A stretch of DNA of 64,000 nt from Chondrosia reniformis. Lineage: Eukaryota; Porifera; Demospongiae; Chondrillida; Chondrillidae. Shown here in pieces: positions 19,918 to 32,400 of this stretch (position 1 is its first letter; each line of letters opens with the position of its first letter). Under the pieces are notes generated by a model that saw only the letters and a list, made by a program, of their open reading frames with translations, was not told the DNA's origin and did not search any database. Location: the NCBI GenBank assembly GCA_947172415.1, contig OX359192.1:5272501-5336500 (forward strand), written 5' to 3'. The translations under genes were made by a program, and so were the position numbers.

Positions 19918-20760
19918 TTGTTTCTCTCTGACTCGTTCTATCGTGGAATAGTCACGAAGTGCCAGAAACACTCTATGAATATGACCACACTTTCGGTTAA
20001 CCAGTTCCCTGAGAAATTCAACGCTGACAGTTATGCCCATGCCTATTATGCGTCACTAAAGAGTAACGAACCATTCCTTCGCGTGTTACATGAGTTTTTC
20101 AGCTCCATTGACAATGGGTCCGGATTGAAAGTACTCGACTTTGCTGCTGGTCCAGTCATAGCTTTCTCCATTAGCTCGTCTGCTCACGCCAATGAGATTA
20201 TCTTAGCAGACTATATCGAGAACAACCGAAGGGCGTTAAAAAGCTGGCTTTCCAAAGACCCCAAAGCCTACGACTGGCGTCCCTATTTTGAATTTGTTGT
20301 TAAAGACTTAGAGAGCAAAGATGATGCTGCAGTCTTAGAGAGAGAAGAAATGGTACGCAATAAGGTTAAGGCAGTAGTAAAGTGTGATGTGAATAATGAA
20401 AACATTCTAGAAGAAGGCTACGAGGGCCCTTATGATGCCATATGTTCAGTAGCCGGTCTGGACAGTGCTTCAGACACAAAAGAGAAATATGCTGAAAATG
20501 TAAAGAAATTAACTGCTTTACTAAAGCCAGGAGGACACATTTTACTTGGAATATATGAAAGACCGCCCTCTAGCAAAAAAGCAGTCTACAAAGTTGGAGA
20601 GGAGACTTTTCATGCTTTAATTGTTGAAGAAGAATTCATTACTTTGTGTCTGGAGAATGCAAACATGCTAGACATTCAGTCTAAAAAGGTCGCCTATGGT
20701 GGAGATGATTATTGTAATTCTAATAACTTGATCTGTCACATTGCAAGAAAAGGAGTATAG
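19918..20760 (+). CDS. NNMT/PNMT/TEMT-family S-adenosylmethionine N-methyltransferase
   Basis: Single-exon gene of 280 residues (vertebrate NNMT is about 264). The family transfers methyl groups from SAM to small amines or nicotinamide in the cytosol. Seen: FNADSYAHAYYASL (the YxxYY-like substrate/SAM motif), motif I VLDFAAGPVI (family D-I-G-x-GP-T), acidic ADY at the next strand, KCDVNNENIL, YDAICSVAGLDSAS, and LLKPGGHILLGIYE. These follow the NNMT/INMT order. Met20 or Met22 (19975 or 19981) would give a start nearer to family length; the first ATG adds about 20 residues. Substrate cannot be set from sequence. Confidence 0.85.
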   Translation: MFLSDSFYRGIVTKCQKHSMNMTTLSVNQFPEKFNADSYAHAYYASLKSNEPFLRVLHEFFSSIDNGSGLKVLDFAAGPVIAFSISSSAHANEIILADYIENNRRALKSWLSKDPKAYDWRPYFEFVVKDLESKDDAAVLEREEMVRNKVKAVVKCDVNNENILEEGYEGPYDAICSVAGLDSASDTKEKYAENVKKLTALLKPGGHILLGIYERPPSSKKAVYKVGEETFHALIVEEEFITLCLENANMLDIQSKKVAYGGDDYCNSNNLICHIARKGV

Positions 20761-20985
20761 AGCTACGATTAGTCTTGCAACTTGACCTATAGCTTTTTAC
20801 TATGATATTGATTTATTTTCGATAGATACAAGTAAAAGTAATCTTACTATAATATTTTATTGATTTCCGGAAGTTAATTAGGTTGCCCCGATGGGTGTGT
20901 CCAGCCAATAATTCCAGAAGGAAATAAAATATGAAGAGCTCACCGTGAGAGTTAAGTTGTCGTCACTTGGAAGCGTAAATGAAGT

Positions 20986-23900
20986 ATGTCCCTATTAGAG
21001 GATACTCAGCCTATGAATTGGAATACTTATGATCGTTATCACATAAATCAGGTAGCTTTACCCAGAGGCTCACAACAAGCGCGCCCCGCTCTCCACCAAG
21101 GTAACTTGGTTATACCGACAATGACACTTGGTACCTTGACGTATTCTCCGCAGGTGGCAGTCCCGGGTATAAGCTATATGCCTCCATTTAATATGGTAAG
21201 ACCTTACTGGCCCATGAGAGACGTGCAAGTTTCCAACCCTATTACCTTTCCTTTGGGACATTTAAATGGACGAGAAAGCAAAACTTCGGTACCCCCAACG
21301 TCTTCGGACCCCATGGTCCCTGGAACAGTGCCAGGCGCGTCGACAGCTAATGGGTTCATGCTTCCACAGGGTAACCTCTCGCCAACAGAAGATGACGATT
21401 CGCTTGAAAATGGAAACTCTCAAAGGATGAAAAGCGAGACAAATCCAGTTTGTCAGGATGCGCAGATTGACGAAAGCGTTAATTCAGACACTCGGAGGTC
21501 TAGTTCGCCACCAAAACAGCTGGTAATGAGCGTGGAGTCACTCTCCTCGCTTCCACCGCTAGCATACCCAGCTGCAGCTATCAGAGGAAACGTGGGCCTT
21601 CAGCTGCGCCAACCCATGGCGCGAAGTCCGAGTGTTGGTCGCTCGCCTTCAAGCTTATCTTGTATTCCATTGGCCACTGGAAGTAGCCTTAATCAGCTTT
21701 GGGCCTCGCAAAGCCGCTTAAGCATCAATAGTGTTAGGTATGTGATGAAATGTGACGCCAAAGTCAGTAAGCATGTAAAAGACACACATGAGAGAGCCTT
21801 TTGATATTGCATAATTTAGTTAATCTGTGATGAAATTAATTTTTATGTGTGATGAAATGTGACGCCAAAGTCAGTAAGCATGTAAAAGACACACATGAGA
21901 GAGCCTTTTGATATTGCATAATTTAGTTAATCTGTGATGAAATTAATTTTTATGTGTAAGGCTGTGGAGGTATATATGATTGTCAAACCACTTCATTATG
22001 TGGTCCTGTGTATTAGATACTATGCTAGCAATGTGTACTGGAACTTTATTCTTCCCACTGAAATGTGTAATGTAAAATGAAAATTACAATTTATTTAAAT
22101 TTTGAAGATTTAAGTTAATTGTATGGTTGTGTAAAATGGAGCATTCAGCTTGTTAGGAAGTTTTGGTTCCAAGGTATCCTGTACATTGTGTTGTTTTAGA
22201 AAATCAATTAGGGTATCACAACTGTTTGCAAAAACTATGTTGTCATAGAAACCAGGAGATAATTGAAAAAATATAACTTTGACAAGGATTAATGCCAAAG
22301 CTAATGTTTATTTTAATGTTGAAACATGTGAGCTGGCCTGTGGGTATTTTACCTCCAAGAGATGACACCATAAGGGATTAAAATATGCAACGCACATTCT
22401 AATGTGTGAATGTCTTTGGCCATATTTTGTTTTGTGGTATGCCTTCAAGATTGATTGATATTCAGGTGTGAATAATTGAAAATAGGGTAAGATATTACAT
22501 ATCTTGAATTGAGGTCATGAACTTTAGCGTCTCCTGTCATGTATATGCCTGCTAACTCCTAACATTGATTACATACCTTGAGGGGGCTCTTGAATGGTAG
22601 GGAATCTTGCAACATTTAAAATGGATCTGCTCTTAAAATGCTTATGGTTTGTTGTTTCCTTGGAAACGTCCTCTATCTTGGTAGAGTCAACTTTCAGCAT
22701 TACCTTGATTGGAATGTTTTACTGATACACCATTTATACCAAAACTTTGTCCAAACTGATGAGCTATTGATAGAATATTGGTACTCCTTTCTCATTCTCA
22801 TCAACTGTATTCTACATGAATAATCTACCATGCCATTTTTCAACATGCTACATCTTATTTTAGAGTAAAAGGCCTATAGAGAACTAAACCTAGCAAGAGC
22901 TTTAGATGAGGATACAAGAGTTTTTTCCCTATACTTTTAATGTACCAGACAGCTGTTTCCGGGTATTCCACCCTTCCTGGGCATCTTTATCTTATTCTGA
23001 TCTTTTGTGAGTCCTCGGCTCGTATGGACGTACGTACCTACATACTAACAACTCAATTAGCTCATTCAACTAATATATCCTGTTATTAAACCAGCTACAC
23101 ACTTGCAGCATCACTGATTTGAGCTGCCGACACCTTTAATGTACGTGCATCTTCTTAAACTGCATTGTGTGTTATGTTTCCTTGTTTTTTTATTTGATAT
23201 GTATAATGTATTTAGTAATGCATTACATATGTATATACATATATTTACACAGTACATTTAGATACACAATACCCTTTGGATCAGAGGAATATATCATCCA
23301 TAGTATGATACTTATGTATGCAAAGCTGGTGTACCCTTTTCAGTACAATCGTTGGCATAGTTACTCAAGTGCTAAATAGTACAGTTGTCTAAGGGTGGCT
23401 GGTGTAACCAATTTAAATCTGTTAATTCTATTATGGTAACTGGCTAATGATTAATTTGATTGCTTACAATCTTAGGCAGATCAGATTGTAGTGTTGTGGA
23501 ATTATTGTTAGGGTCCTTTAATGACTTTCCCTGAATCTGTTGACCATGTACATACATTCGTTTGTGTTTGGATGTCTGTGGATTCAATTGATTAAACAAC
23601 TGATGAAGGGAAAGCTGTAGATGAATTGCATGAAAATTGAGTCTCTTTTAGGGGTTCCTGCTTAAACTTACCTCCAGTGTGTTAATTGTTCATGTATATG
23701 TATCATTTCTGTGATAAAGTGCTAAGTGCTCCTTCCAGTTTCTTGACAGCTTGCAGTGTGAAATTGTTTTTGTTTGTGTAGCTAATTCTCAGCTGTTGTG
23801 TGTCTGTCGTGTAGCATGCGTAACTCAGTCCCAATGCTTCAGTTCTTCTCTCAGCTCTTTAATTTTTGTGTTGATGTTTTGTCAGTTGCACAGTAAGTTA

Positions 23901-26900
23901 TACGAACCTACCTACATGTGATAGGGATTGCTAGGAGCTATCTCTTAGTATGCATAGCTAGACAACAGTCATTTAACTATTTAACACTTTATTAAGCTAG
24001 TAAATACTCTCGTTTTTCTTACAGGTTAAAACTTTTTACTGAAGAATTTAATTTCTAATGTATGTAAGTATGTAATATAAATATTGTGTTTATCAGTTGA
24101 TACCTCACAATGTCCAGTGACCTGTCAACTACTGGTAATTAGTACAGTTTATTTTGATTGATTTCCATGCTTTCAAAGTTAACCACATCTGTCTATCAAT
24201 TAAGTTGATTTACTTAAGCCATACATATTGCATATTTATGTTAAATCGGTGTTGGTCATGCACCAACCTAAACAACAGTTTACCCTGCAGACTGAGGTAA
24301 TAAATGATTTAGCACCTGTGATAGCCTGCCTTAGGAAGAGATACAGACAGAAATTGTTGGCTTTTTCAATGTTTTGTATGACTATACCGTTTATATGTGG
24401 GCATGTGGTGTGAAGTTTAGTTGGGTATGTTGAATCCAGCTATAATTGACTTAGCACATTATCCTTTGATGTGCCTATATCTGCACAAGTGGCTAAAGGT
24501 GTGGTGCCAATTTTGGACAATACCTAAATGAAACAGGGTATTTGCACATTTTTGAGGTTTTGTAACTCTTATTACATTAATTTTTAATACTGACTATTTT
24601 CCATAGCAACAGATCATGAATGCCAGTTTGTAGTAGCAGTTAAATATTTACCACATGAAATTGATTTTAAAGAATTTTATCTTTTTTATATTTCCTCTCC
24701 TCTACATTTTTGTATTAGGGAGTGTATGTAAATGATACTGATATCTTCAGAAATAACTCTGCATACGTATGTATGTAGTATACAGTAATCCCTATTAACT
24801 ACTTTTCATGCTTTAGTGGAAATTGAAAGTGTTTCAGGAATGTTCATTGCAATATCAGAGAATTATAGCAGAATTGATTGTTTAGCATTCTTTTGTGTCT
24901 CGTCAAATCTATGAACAAAAGGTGTTGGTCCATGGTGATATTTGGTTGGACTCACTTGAACCTCGGCTGCATTTAGACTTTTTGTTGCTATGCATATACA
25001 AAGTTGTGTAGTTGTGACATTTAGCATACATCAAGCCAATGTCTACCCTATTATTATAGTGGTTGCTATTAGTGATACGACTCCCATCTTTTGGTAGGAT
25101 GGTATGATGTAGGACTCTCTATTTGAGACATAATTATTATTATTCTCAGTTGTGTGAAGAGCTTAATTATTGTTCAACCTCTGTTTCTCAGTTGTTTAGA
25201 GAATTTACTTATTTTTCAATCTGGTGATTTTTAAAGGGTAAAATTGATCTTTTGTATCAAGTAGAGGTTGGTTTATATGCACATCACTTTCATTTTGTTC
25301 TGGAGACCAATTCTTCTCAATGCTACAAGTGCACTGTAGTGTTTCGGCCTAAACAAGTTTAATTAGTTTGATTTTTCTCATTTATATCACAAAGTGTTGT
25401 AAAAATGTTATTGCTAATTTAACTTCTCAAAATAAATTCCTGCATGTAAACACTTCACAGATTTATCAGATAACCAGTGTGCACTGTAATTCATCTCATT
25501 ACTTTTGGATTTTTCAGTATTCGTGCCGCCTGTCTACTGTATTATTTGTTCCATTTATTGATATGTAGCCGGCTAGTCCCTGTCTGCATATGTCGGCATG
25601 TGGACTTTATTCCAATAGCTCCTTTTTTGGAGGGTCAGATAGCAACCAACAATGACCCAGTGTGGCTATGAACTGTAGCACTGTTGTAATGGCTTCATAT
25701 AAAGGTTAATCATATAAATTTTGAATTAAAAGTACATATTTCCTAATCATTCAGAACTCTCAATAATGTGAGGAGAGGTAGGATCTTGTAAAGTCTTCAT
25801 TAAATACTTTCAGATAAAAGGCGCATATTTCAATTGAACCCTCCATGCATAACCACAGAGACAATGTAATGAATTAAATGGGTCCTCTCTATTGAGCTTT
25901 GAAAGGACTATGTGTATGAATAATCTAGTACACCATTTTTCAATGTGCTACATCTACTTTAGAGTAAAAGGCCTATAGACAACTACCTAGTGAGAGCTTT
26001 GGATGAGGATACAAGAGTTTTCTCCTTCTCTTCTCTTCTCTTGGACCAGACAGCTGTTTCTGGGAATTACACCCTTCATCAGTGACCCTGGGAATATTTA
26101 TCTTGAACTTTTGCAAGTCTTTGGCATATACTAATGAGTTCCTGATTGAATTAGTATGAATATATGACACATGCGAACAAGGGCAACCTTTTGGTTTAGG
26201 TACGTATGTATCTTTTCAAACTCTCCCCAAGGGTTGAAAATGCTATCAGTCCTAGTTAACTTCCTTTGTGAAAAATTCCACACACTAAAATTGGAGCCCA
26301 TAGGCTAATGTATGTATTTACACACAACAATGTGCATGTGTTCAATACTTGCACTGTTCTATAGATTTCAATTATTGTGTATTGAAATGTGTGCAGTATA
26401 TTTGTATGTCACTGTATTGAAATGTGTGCAGTATATTTGTATGTCACTGTATTGAAATGTGTGCGGTATATTTGTATATCACTGTATTGAAATGTGTGCA
26501 GTATATTTGTATGTCACTGTATTGAAATGTGTGCGGTATATTTGTATGTCACTGTATTGAAATGTGTGCGGTATATTTGTATGTCACTGTATTGAAATGT
26601 GTGCAGTATATTTGTATGTCACTGTATTGAAATGTGTGCAGTATATTTGTATGTCACTGTATTGAAATGTGTGCAGTATATTTGTATGTCACTGTATTCA
26701 CATGACTGTAAAGAGCAGATGTACTGAGATCGCAATGATTGATTTTCTTGAACTAGATAAGGTTGCTAAGTTTCTATATACGTATCTCAATAATCCCTAT
26801 ATATCAAAGCAAAATTGACTTTTGTTATTTTACTCATATTACCCTACTTTATCATATTGTATTGCACTTTTCATGAGCCTCATATAACATGGATCAGATC

Positions 26901-29150
26901 ACTGAAGCATTAATGTAATATGATTGGAGTTTAATTGTTGGCCTCGCAGGTATCCATTACACTCTCACATTGGAATCTCTTGTATGCTTTAATCCTGGAT
27001 TGGCCACCTTGTTTTCAATATACAGCATAGGTTTGACAGAGTGCGCCCTATATCTTTCTGTATTACAACTGTTCAGTTGCCTGAGGCCCTGGCTTTGTTT
27101 ATCTCCACTTGAAAGTAATCTTACCGCAACTTCAAAGAAAAGAAGCCTTTGAATTGAATGATAGACCCCTTTAGAATACAATTCACATTGAACTTCCAGA
27201 GGTGTTTATGTTGCTAATTTCTGTTCAGTGAGATGGAGGACTGGTGTCTATATCCATGGCCTCTGTTGTCCAGCCTGTATGTAATTTGTAAGGTAAAAAT
27301 GACAGGACAACTGTGCTTATGAATGCCTTTAAATGGGTAATAGAGTTTAGACAAGATTACTTTGTATTGTGTGGGGACATATGGCAAAGTGTTCCACTAT
27401 ATGCTATATTCGTGTTCCCTTTTCCTGTGTTCATAATAGAATTATCTATCTACCTATATTTGTTTTCAAGATTGGCTGGTAAAATGGTTACAGTGTTTAT
27501 ATTTTAGCTGAAACACAACAGTAGAAATTGTAATTATACTCTTCCTAAACACTGGTTCAGCAAAACTGTCTTCAGCTAATTCTCTCATTTGTTTACCAGT
27601 GATTATAGTGAACACTAGAATAGCACTTGTAACCTTAAACATGTCTTGTCCCCTGTTCTAGCTAATGTTAACAAGATGATTGATTTGTTTTGTCCTTATT
27701 TTGTAGTAATTTAAAAGGAGACACCAAATTTCCCACATTGGAAGCTCAATATTTTGGTGGTAGTTTGCCAGATCTCTCCCTGGGAACACTGCAGCGCCTT
27801 CTTCCAAGTACCCCAAATCTTGCTTCAAATGAAAGTCTTAGCCGATGTGCAAGTGGAATGCTATACTTAATACCCTCACAACCAACTATCCCACCAATTC
27901 ATTCATCTGCACAGCAGTCTCCAAGCAGCGAAGGCTGTACAGAAGGACCCAGTTCTCTACCAAGACCTCAAAGTGCTTCAGCTATTCCGGAGATGGTTCA
28001 TCAAAGCACTCCTTTTGGGGGTAGCAAAAGCCATGGTGTGCCGCCCTATCAACATAACAGCAGCTGCTCGACACCACACTCCTCAGCCTCACCTCCGTCA
28101 TCTGCATGTCACCAATCTCCAGTTGTCCCTCTCCTATCACCTCCCGTCAGTCCGGACCCAGAGACTGAGCCTTCCAATGTTACAGAACTGACACAGTACA
28201 AGATTATTAGTCCTAGCAATTCGGTTACTGGCTCCACTTCGATGTCACCTCAAGGAGTGCAATGTGGCAGTCCTCTCATGGTACCGGGCCCACAACAGAC
28301 AGTCCAGGTGCCAGATGTGTTTCAAGCGTCTGTTCACAGGACCTCAGCTTCGAACCTAGCACAGGAATATGGTAACCAAGTCTTCCAGAGAAAGGTTCCA
28401 GTGGTTGTGAGTGGAGATAACGGTAACTTTCACTACTTTGGTTTAAGCCACTTTAATCACCCTACCACCATTGTGCCTAGCAGTATCCAGATTAAACAAG
28501 AGGTAGATGGTGGGATATCCCCATTGCAACACTGTACAACAGGCAAGCACGAGAGAGAAAGCTTTGATAGTACTCCTTTGGGAAAGAAAATGAAACTTTC
28601 CAATGAAAATCACACAGAACTGCAGGATTCACCCTCCCTCCTCCAACAGTCCAATAATCATCAGTGTGAGCACTGTGGCAAGGACTTTGTTTCCCAGCCC
28701 CAACTGAAGGCCCATATTGACAAAGTGCATGCATGTCACCGGCCTTGTGTGTGTGAGTTTGAGGGCTGTGGCAAGCGATTCTTTACCCCCCAGCACCTTA
28801 CTGTTCACAGGCGGAGTCATACTGGAGAGAGACCATACGTGTGCCCTTATGAAAATTGCCACAAGGCATTCACTACAGCTGGGAATTTGAAGAACCACAT
28901 TAGAACACACACTGGAGAGAGACCCTATGGATGTAAGTTTCCAGGCTGTGAGCGAAGGTTTGCAGAAATGTCTAGCCTCAAGAAGCATGAACTAACTCAT
29001 ACTGGTGAAAAGCCTTACGCCTGTCGTATTTGTGGTAAATGTTTCTCTCAGGCTGGGAGCAGGAATACTCATGAGAAGAGACACACTAAACAAGAATGTC
29101 AACCGTCTGTCATTATCTCACAAATCGCATCTACAGTGAATAATGTTTGA
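20986..29150 (+). CDS. ZNF410: ZNF410-like five C2H2 zinc-finger transcription factor
   Basis: Two exons, 20986-21737 and 27707-29150, join in phase (GTT AG|gtatgt ... ttgtag|T AAT) to 731 residues. The first 570 residues are low-complexity Ser/Pro-rich, with VSNLKGDTKFPTLEAQY at the junction. Residues about 570-710 carry five tandem C2H2 fingers with HTGERPY/HTGEKPY linkers. Fingers three to five (FTTAGNLKNHIRTHTGERP, RRFAEMSSLKKHELTHTGEK, CGKCFSQAGSRNTHEKRH) match human ZNF410 closely (FTTAGNLKNH, FAEYSSLRKH, FSQSGSRNVH). ZNF410 is a nuclear DNA-binding factor with CHD4 as its chief target in mammals; whether that holds here is unknown. The protein is longer than the human one (478) through its N-terminal extension. 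Intron 21738-27706. Confidence 0.83.
21742..21954. repeat. Tandem duplication of ~106 bp at the start of the ZNF410 intron
   Basis: Sequence starting gtgatgaaatgtgacgccaa is present twice in a row with almost no differences. It lies immediately after the donor site. A third, partial unit is not seen. Confidence 0.9.
22828..23015 (-). repeat. Dispersed hammerhead repeat, copy 2 (ribozyme core deleted)
   Basis: Shares taaaaggcctatagagaact and accagacagctgtttccggg with the family. The segment that would give CTGATGA is missing (cacccttcctgggcatc), so no hammerhead can form. Confidence 0.8.
25930..26135 (-). repeat. Dispersed hammerhead repeat, copy 3
   Basis: Full-length family member: ctacatctactttagagtaa head, cttctcttctcttctcttgg pyrimidine tract, ribozyme region at the right. 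Confidence 0.85.
26041..26092 (-). ncRNA. Candidate type I hammerhead ribozyme, copy 3
   Basis: Minus strand: CCAGGGTCA - CTGATGA - aGGGtgtaattCCCa - GAAA - CAGCTGTC - TGGTCC. Stem I has six consecutive pairs counting G-U (GGGTCA with TGGTCC), the best of the set. Core bases are all intact. Confidence 0.68.
26381..26698. repeat. 35-bp minisatellite, about 9 copies, in the ZNF410 intron
   Basis: Unit actgtattgaaatgtgtgca plus gtatatttgtatgtc recurs every 35 bp. The main variant is gcagt/gcggt. Confidence 0.95.
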
Positions 29151-29400
29151 ATTGCTCCTAGGTGATACAGTTCTCCAATGATGTAATTCTCTAATACCAA
29201 CTTTGTACCACCATAACCTTTGCTTACCCCAATCATTAAAACACCCTTTGTGGATATTTTTATTGTATACTGCTTACAATCTTCCATTTTATTATTTGAA
29301 ATGCAAATGACATTGTTGTGTATGATATTTGTTATATACCTTAGTATTAAAGAAAGTGTATATTTACCTGCGGGCTAGTCTCGTCTCCAGACCTTTTACG

Positions 29401-29408
29401 TGACGTAA
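29401..29408. promoter_or_regulatory. CRE-like site TGACGTAA upstream of NOL6
   Basis: TGACGTAA lies 80 bp before the NOL6 ATG (29488), between it and the ZNF410 stop 250 bp upstream. Function is inferred from motif and position. Confidence 0.35.
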
Positions 29409-29487
29409 CGATAAAATCGAAAAAAATTGTGGTTTAAGCATAACAATGGCAGGTCTGATAAGGACCACGAGATATTAGACGTTTGAC

Positions 29488-32400
29488 ATGGGAAAGCGGT
29501 CTAAAAGCACCTTAAAGAAACCAAGCGCTCCAAAGAAGGTGAGAAAGTTATAATAAGTACTGATTTATGGATACTGGCTAACTGCAAGTCATCTAATCGC
29601 AGGCAAAACTGCATGAACAGGAGGCAGTTCTCAGTGACGTACAGGAGGCAGTTCTCAGTGACGAGGATCTAGAAACTGAAGAGAGAGAAAGTACTGTAAA
29701 CGAATCAGTTTATCAAGATGGTACGGACAATGTGGAGGTGATAGGTGAAAGTGCCAACTGGACTGATGACGTAGAGGAGAACATGGAAAATACAGCAGCT
29801 ATACATGTTGCAAGAAGTGAAATGTCTGAAAAGCCTGCAGTCTCGCCTGGATTGTACAGGCCAGTTACTAGAGAAGAAGTGCAGATGCTTAAAGAAACAG
29901 AAAACTTGTACCAGTCTAATCTCTTTCGTCTCCAGGTACAATACACTCTTGGTCTGAATATATGATCTTTCACATTTTTTTTATTTTACTTTCAGATCAA
30001 TGAGCTCCTAGAAGAGGTGTCTCCTAAATATAAAGGATACAAGGAAGCTAATCTGGAGGAGTTTCTCAAAACTTTAAAGAAGTATTTAACTGATCTTCCT
30101 TCCACTAAAGAGAAAACGGTTAGAAAACAAGAATTTAATGTGTTACTTACGTACATACATTCATCACCTATTCATGACACTGTAGCTCTCAGAGGCAGTA
30201 TCTTCATTAAAGAGTGTGAAATATCCACTTCTCTTGGATGGGACTGACGGTAAAGGATGGTACAAGTTTGTTGCTCCCTCCAGTGTGAGGATCATCGGCA
30301 GCTGGATACTGAAGAGCTACTGCAGGAAATCCTTTAACGTTGACATAGCTATTGAGATGCCTTCTGTATGCTGGTAGTACATACATACGTAAATGTGTCG
30401 AGTGGGATTGGTTTGGTATGTTGCAATATCTTTCACAGGAGTGTTTTCAGAAGAAGGATTACATGAACTACAGATACATTAAAAAGAGGGCGCTTTACTT
30501 GTGTACATTAGCCAAGCATTTAAGGAAGCTTGAAATTTGTAAGAAAGTCTACTTTGAACAATTCCATGGGGATCCTCTTCGACCAATCATCTCCATTACA
30601 CCATCTGGTTAGCTACGTATGCACATATTGACATAATGCTTGGTATTGTTATTCATATTTTACAAGCAACTGTAACCAAAACTGTATGATTTCTCAATAT
30701 TGTTCTTGAATATATGTGTACGTATATAAATAACATATAAATAACCTATTGTACCATATTTGGTATAAGTGTATGCATGTGTGTATGGATCACTGACAAT
30801 ACGTCTGTTGCTATGGATAAGTATTAGCAGACATAGCAGCCATTTTACTTCCTGCTGATTATGCAGATATCATACATACGCTTAATCATGTATCTCTAGC
30901 AACTAAGTCAACTGTATATAATTGTGTGAAATTGAGGTGACACAACTTGCCTTTATCCATCACACTTAGATGAATCAATCAGCTGTAGTGTAAGAATTGT
31001 CCCCTACATATCAGACTGTTTAACAAAAACAAGTAGGTTAGCTCCTGATAGAAATTCTGTGCGTGAACTTTCAATGGATGGAGTGACAATCACGCCAAAG
31101 AGAAGTGGAGATGGTAATGATCCTTATCTCTTTGTTTCCTCATCCATCCATCCACCCACCCATTCATCCATTAATCCACCCATCCACCCTTCCATCCATC
31201 GATCCATCCATCGATCTATCCATCTGTCCATCATCCACCCATCTATTTATTAAAGTACTATTCACCCATTTTTCAAGACATACTTACAGCTACTCCAAAA
31301 TACAACAATAAACTCATTCTGGACACAACTGGTCTCTATGTAAAGCACCTGGAAGAGATATATATAGCCTCTCAGGAATGTGAAGCCTTTTCAGATGCAC
31401 TGCTCTTGTTAAAGATTTGGCTCAAACAAAGACAGTTTGACCAGGTATCTAGATTTCCATATTAGGTCAATGGCATACCCTACATATATCAATATATCAG
31501 GAATTGAATGCGTCAGTCTAAAGAATGCAAATGTGCATACACAATTTTATGCACATTGATTTGACACCTCAGTAATTCTGTATACTAGTCTGTACATCTT
31601 TTGCATTCTTTTAACCACAGTGTTTTACTTATACGTACTTGTATTTTGGGTAAATCACAATCAATTACCTCACATTCGATTCCTGATATACGTATGTATG
31701 CAGAAATAGCTTGTTCCAGGTAATTGTAAAAATATTTAGATATTGTATACGCATCTTTACAAGGTGGTAATCAAAGATACCGTCCTCCGTTTGATAGGCT
31801 GCCGGCAGCTTCAGTGGGTTTATTACTTCTATGCTGCTGGTGTACCTTCTTCAACAGAAGAAGCTTACTCCAAAGATGAGCAGTTATCAGATTCTTCGAG
31901 TAACATGGCAGTTCTTGGCTTCATCTGATTGGTCCAAAGATGGCATAGCTATGACCTCTTTGTCAAACAGAGTGGTGAGTCATGACTAGCCTACCAGTAT
32001 ACTAATTATGTAATTAGGAAAAAATGGCAGCCCTATCTAAGCACCATGTTTCAACATGCTACATCTACCTTAGTGAGTAAGGGGCCCATAGGGAACTAAA
32101 CCTAGTGAGAGCTTTGGATGGGAGATACAAGGGTTTTCTCCTTTTTTTCTCTACTGAGCCAGACAGCTGTTTCTGGGAATTCCACTCTTCATCAGTGACC
32201 CTGGGAATCTTTGTCTTCTTCTTGAGTCTTTGGCTATATAATGTATAAATATGTGCAGTACGTTTTACAGGATATAACAAATCAATTTAATGTTTTGTCA
32301 CAACTGGGAATATTTTACTCAAAATTTATCTTCTCTCTGTAGCCTCCAGTTAGCAGCTTTCAGTCTACTTTTGATGTTGTCTTTGTCGATAGCAGCGGAC

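Larger units (their letters stand above)
21955..26380 (+). other. Large ZNF410 intron, mostly featureless
   Basis: No convincing exon on either strand. Apart from the two hammerhead-type repeats (22.83 and 25.93 kb) I see only AT-rich unique sequence with short tgta-rich runs. Confidence 0.5.

Noticed and set aside
20986..29150. CRTC (CREB coactivator) identity, suggested by GGSLPDLS in the N-terminal region
   Set aside because: The five C2H2 fingers are decisive and match ZNF410; the short SLPDL motif alone is not specific.
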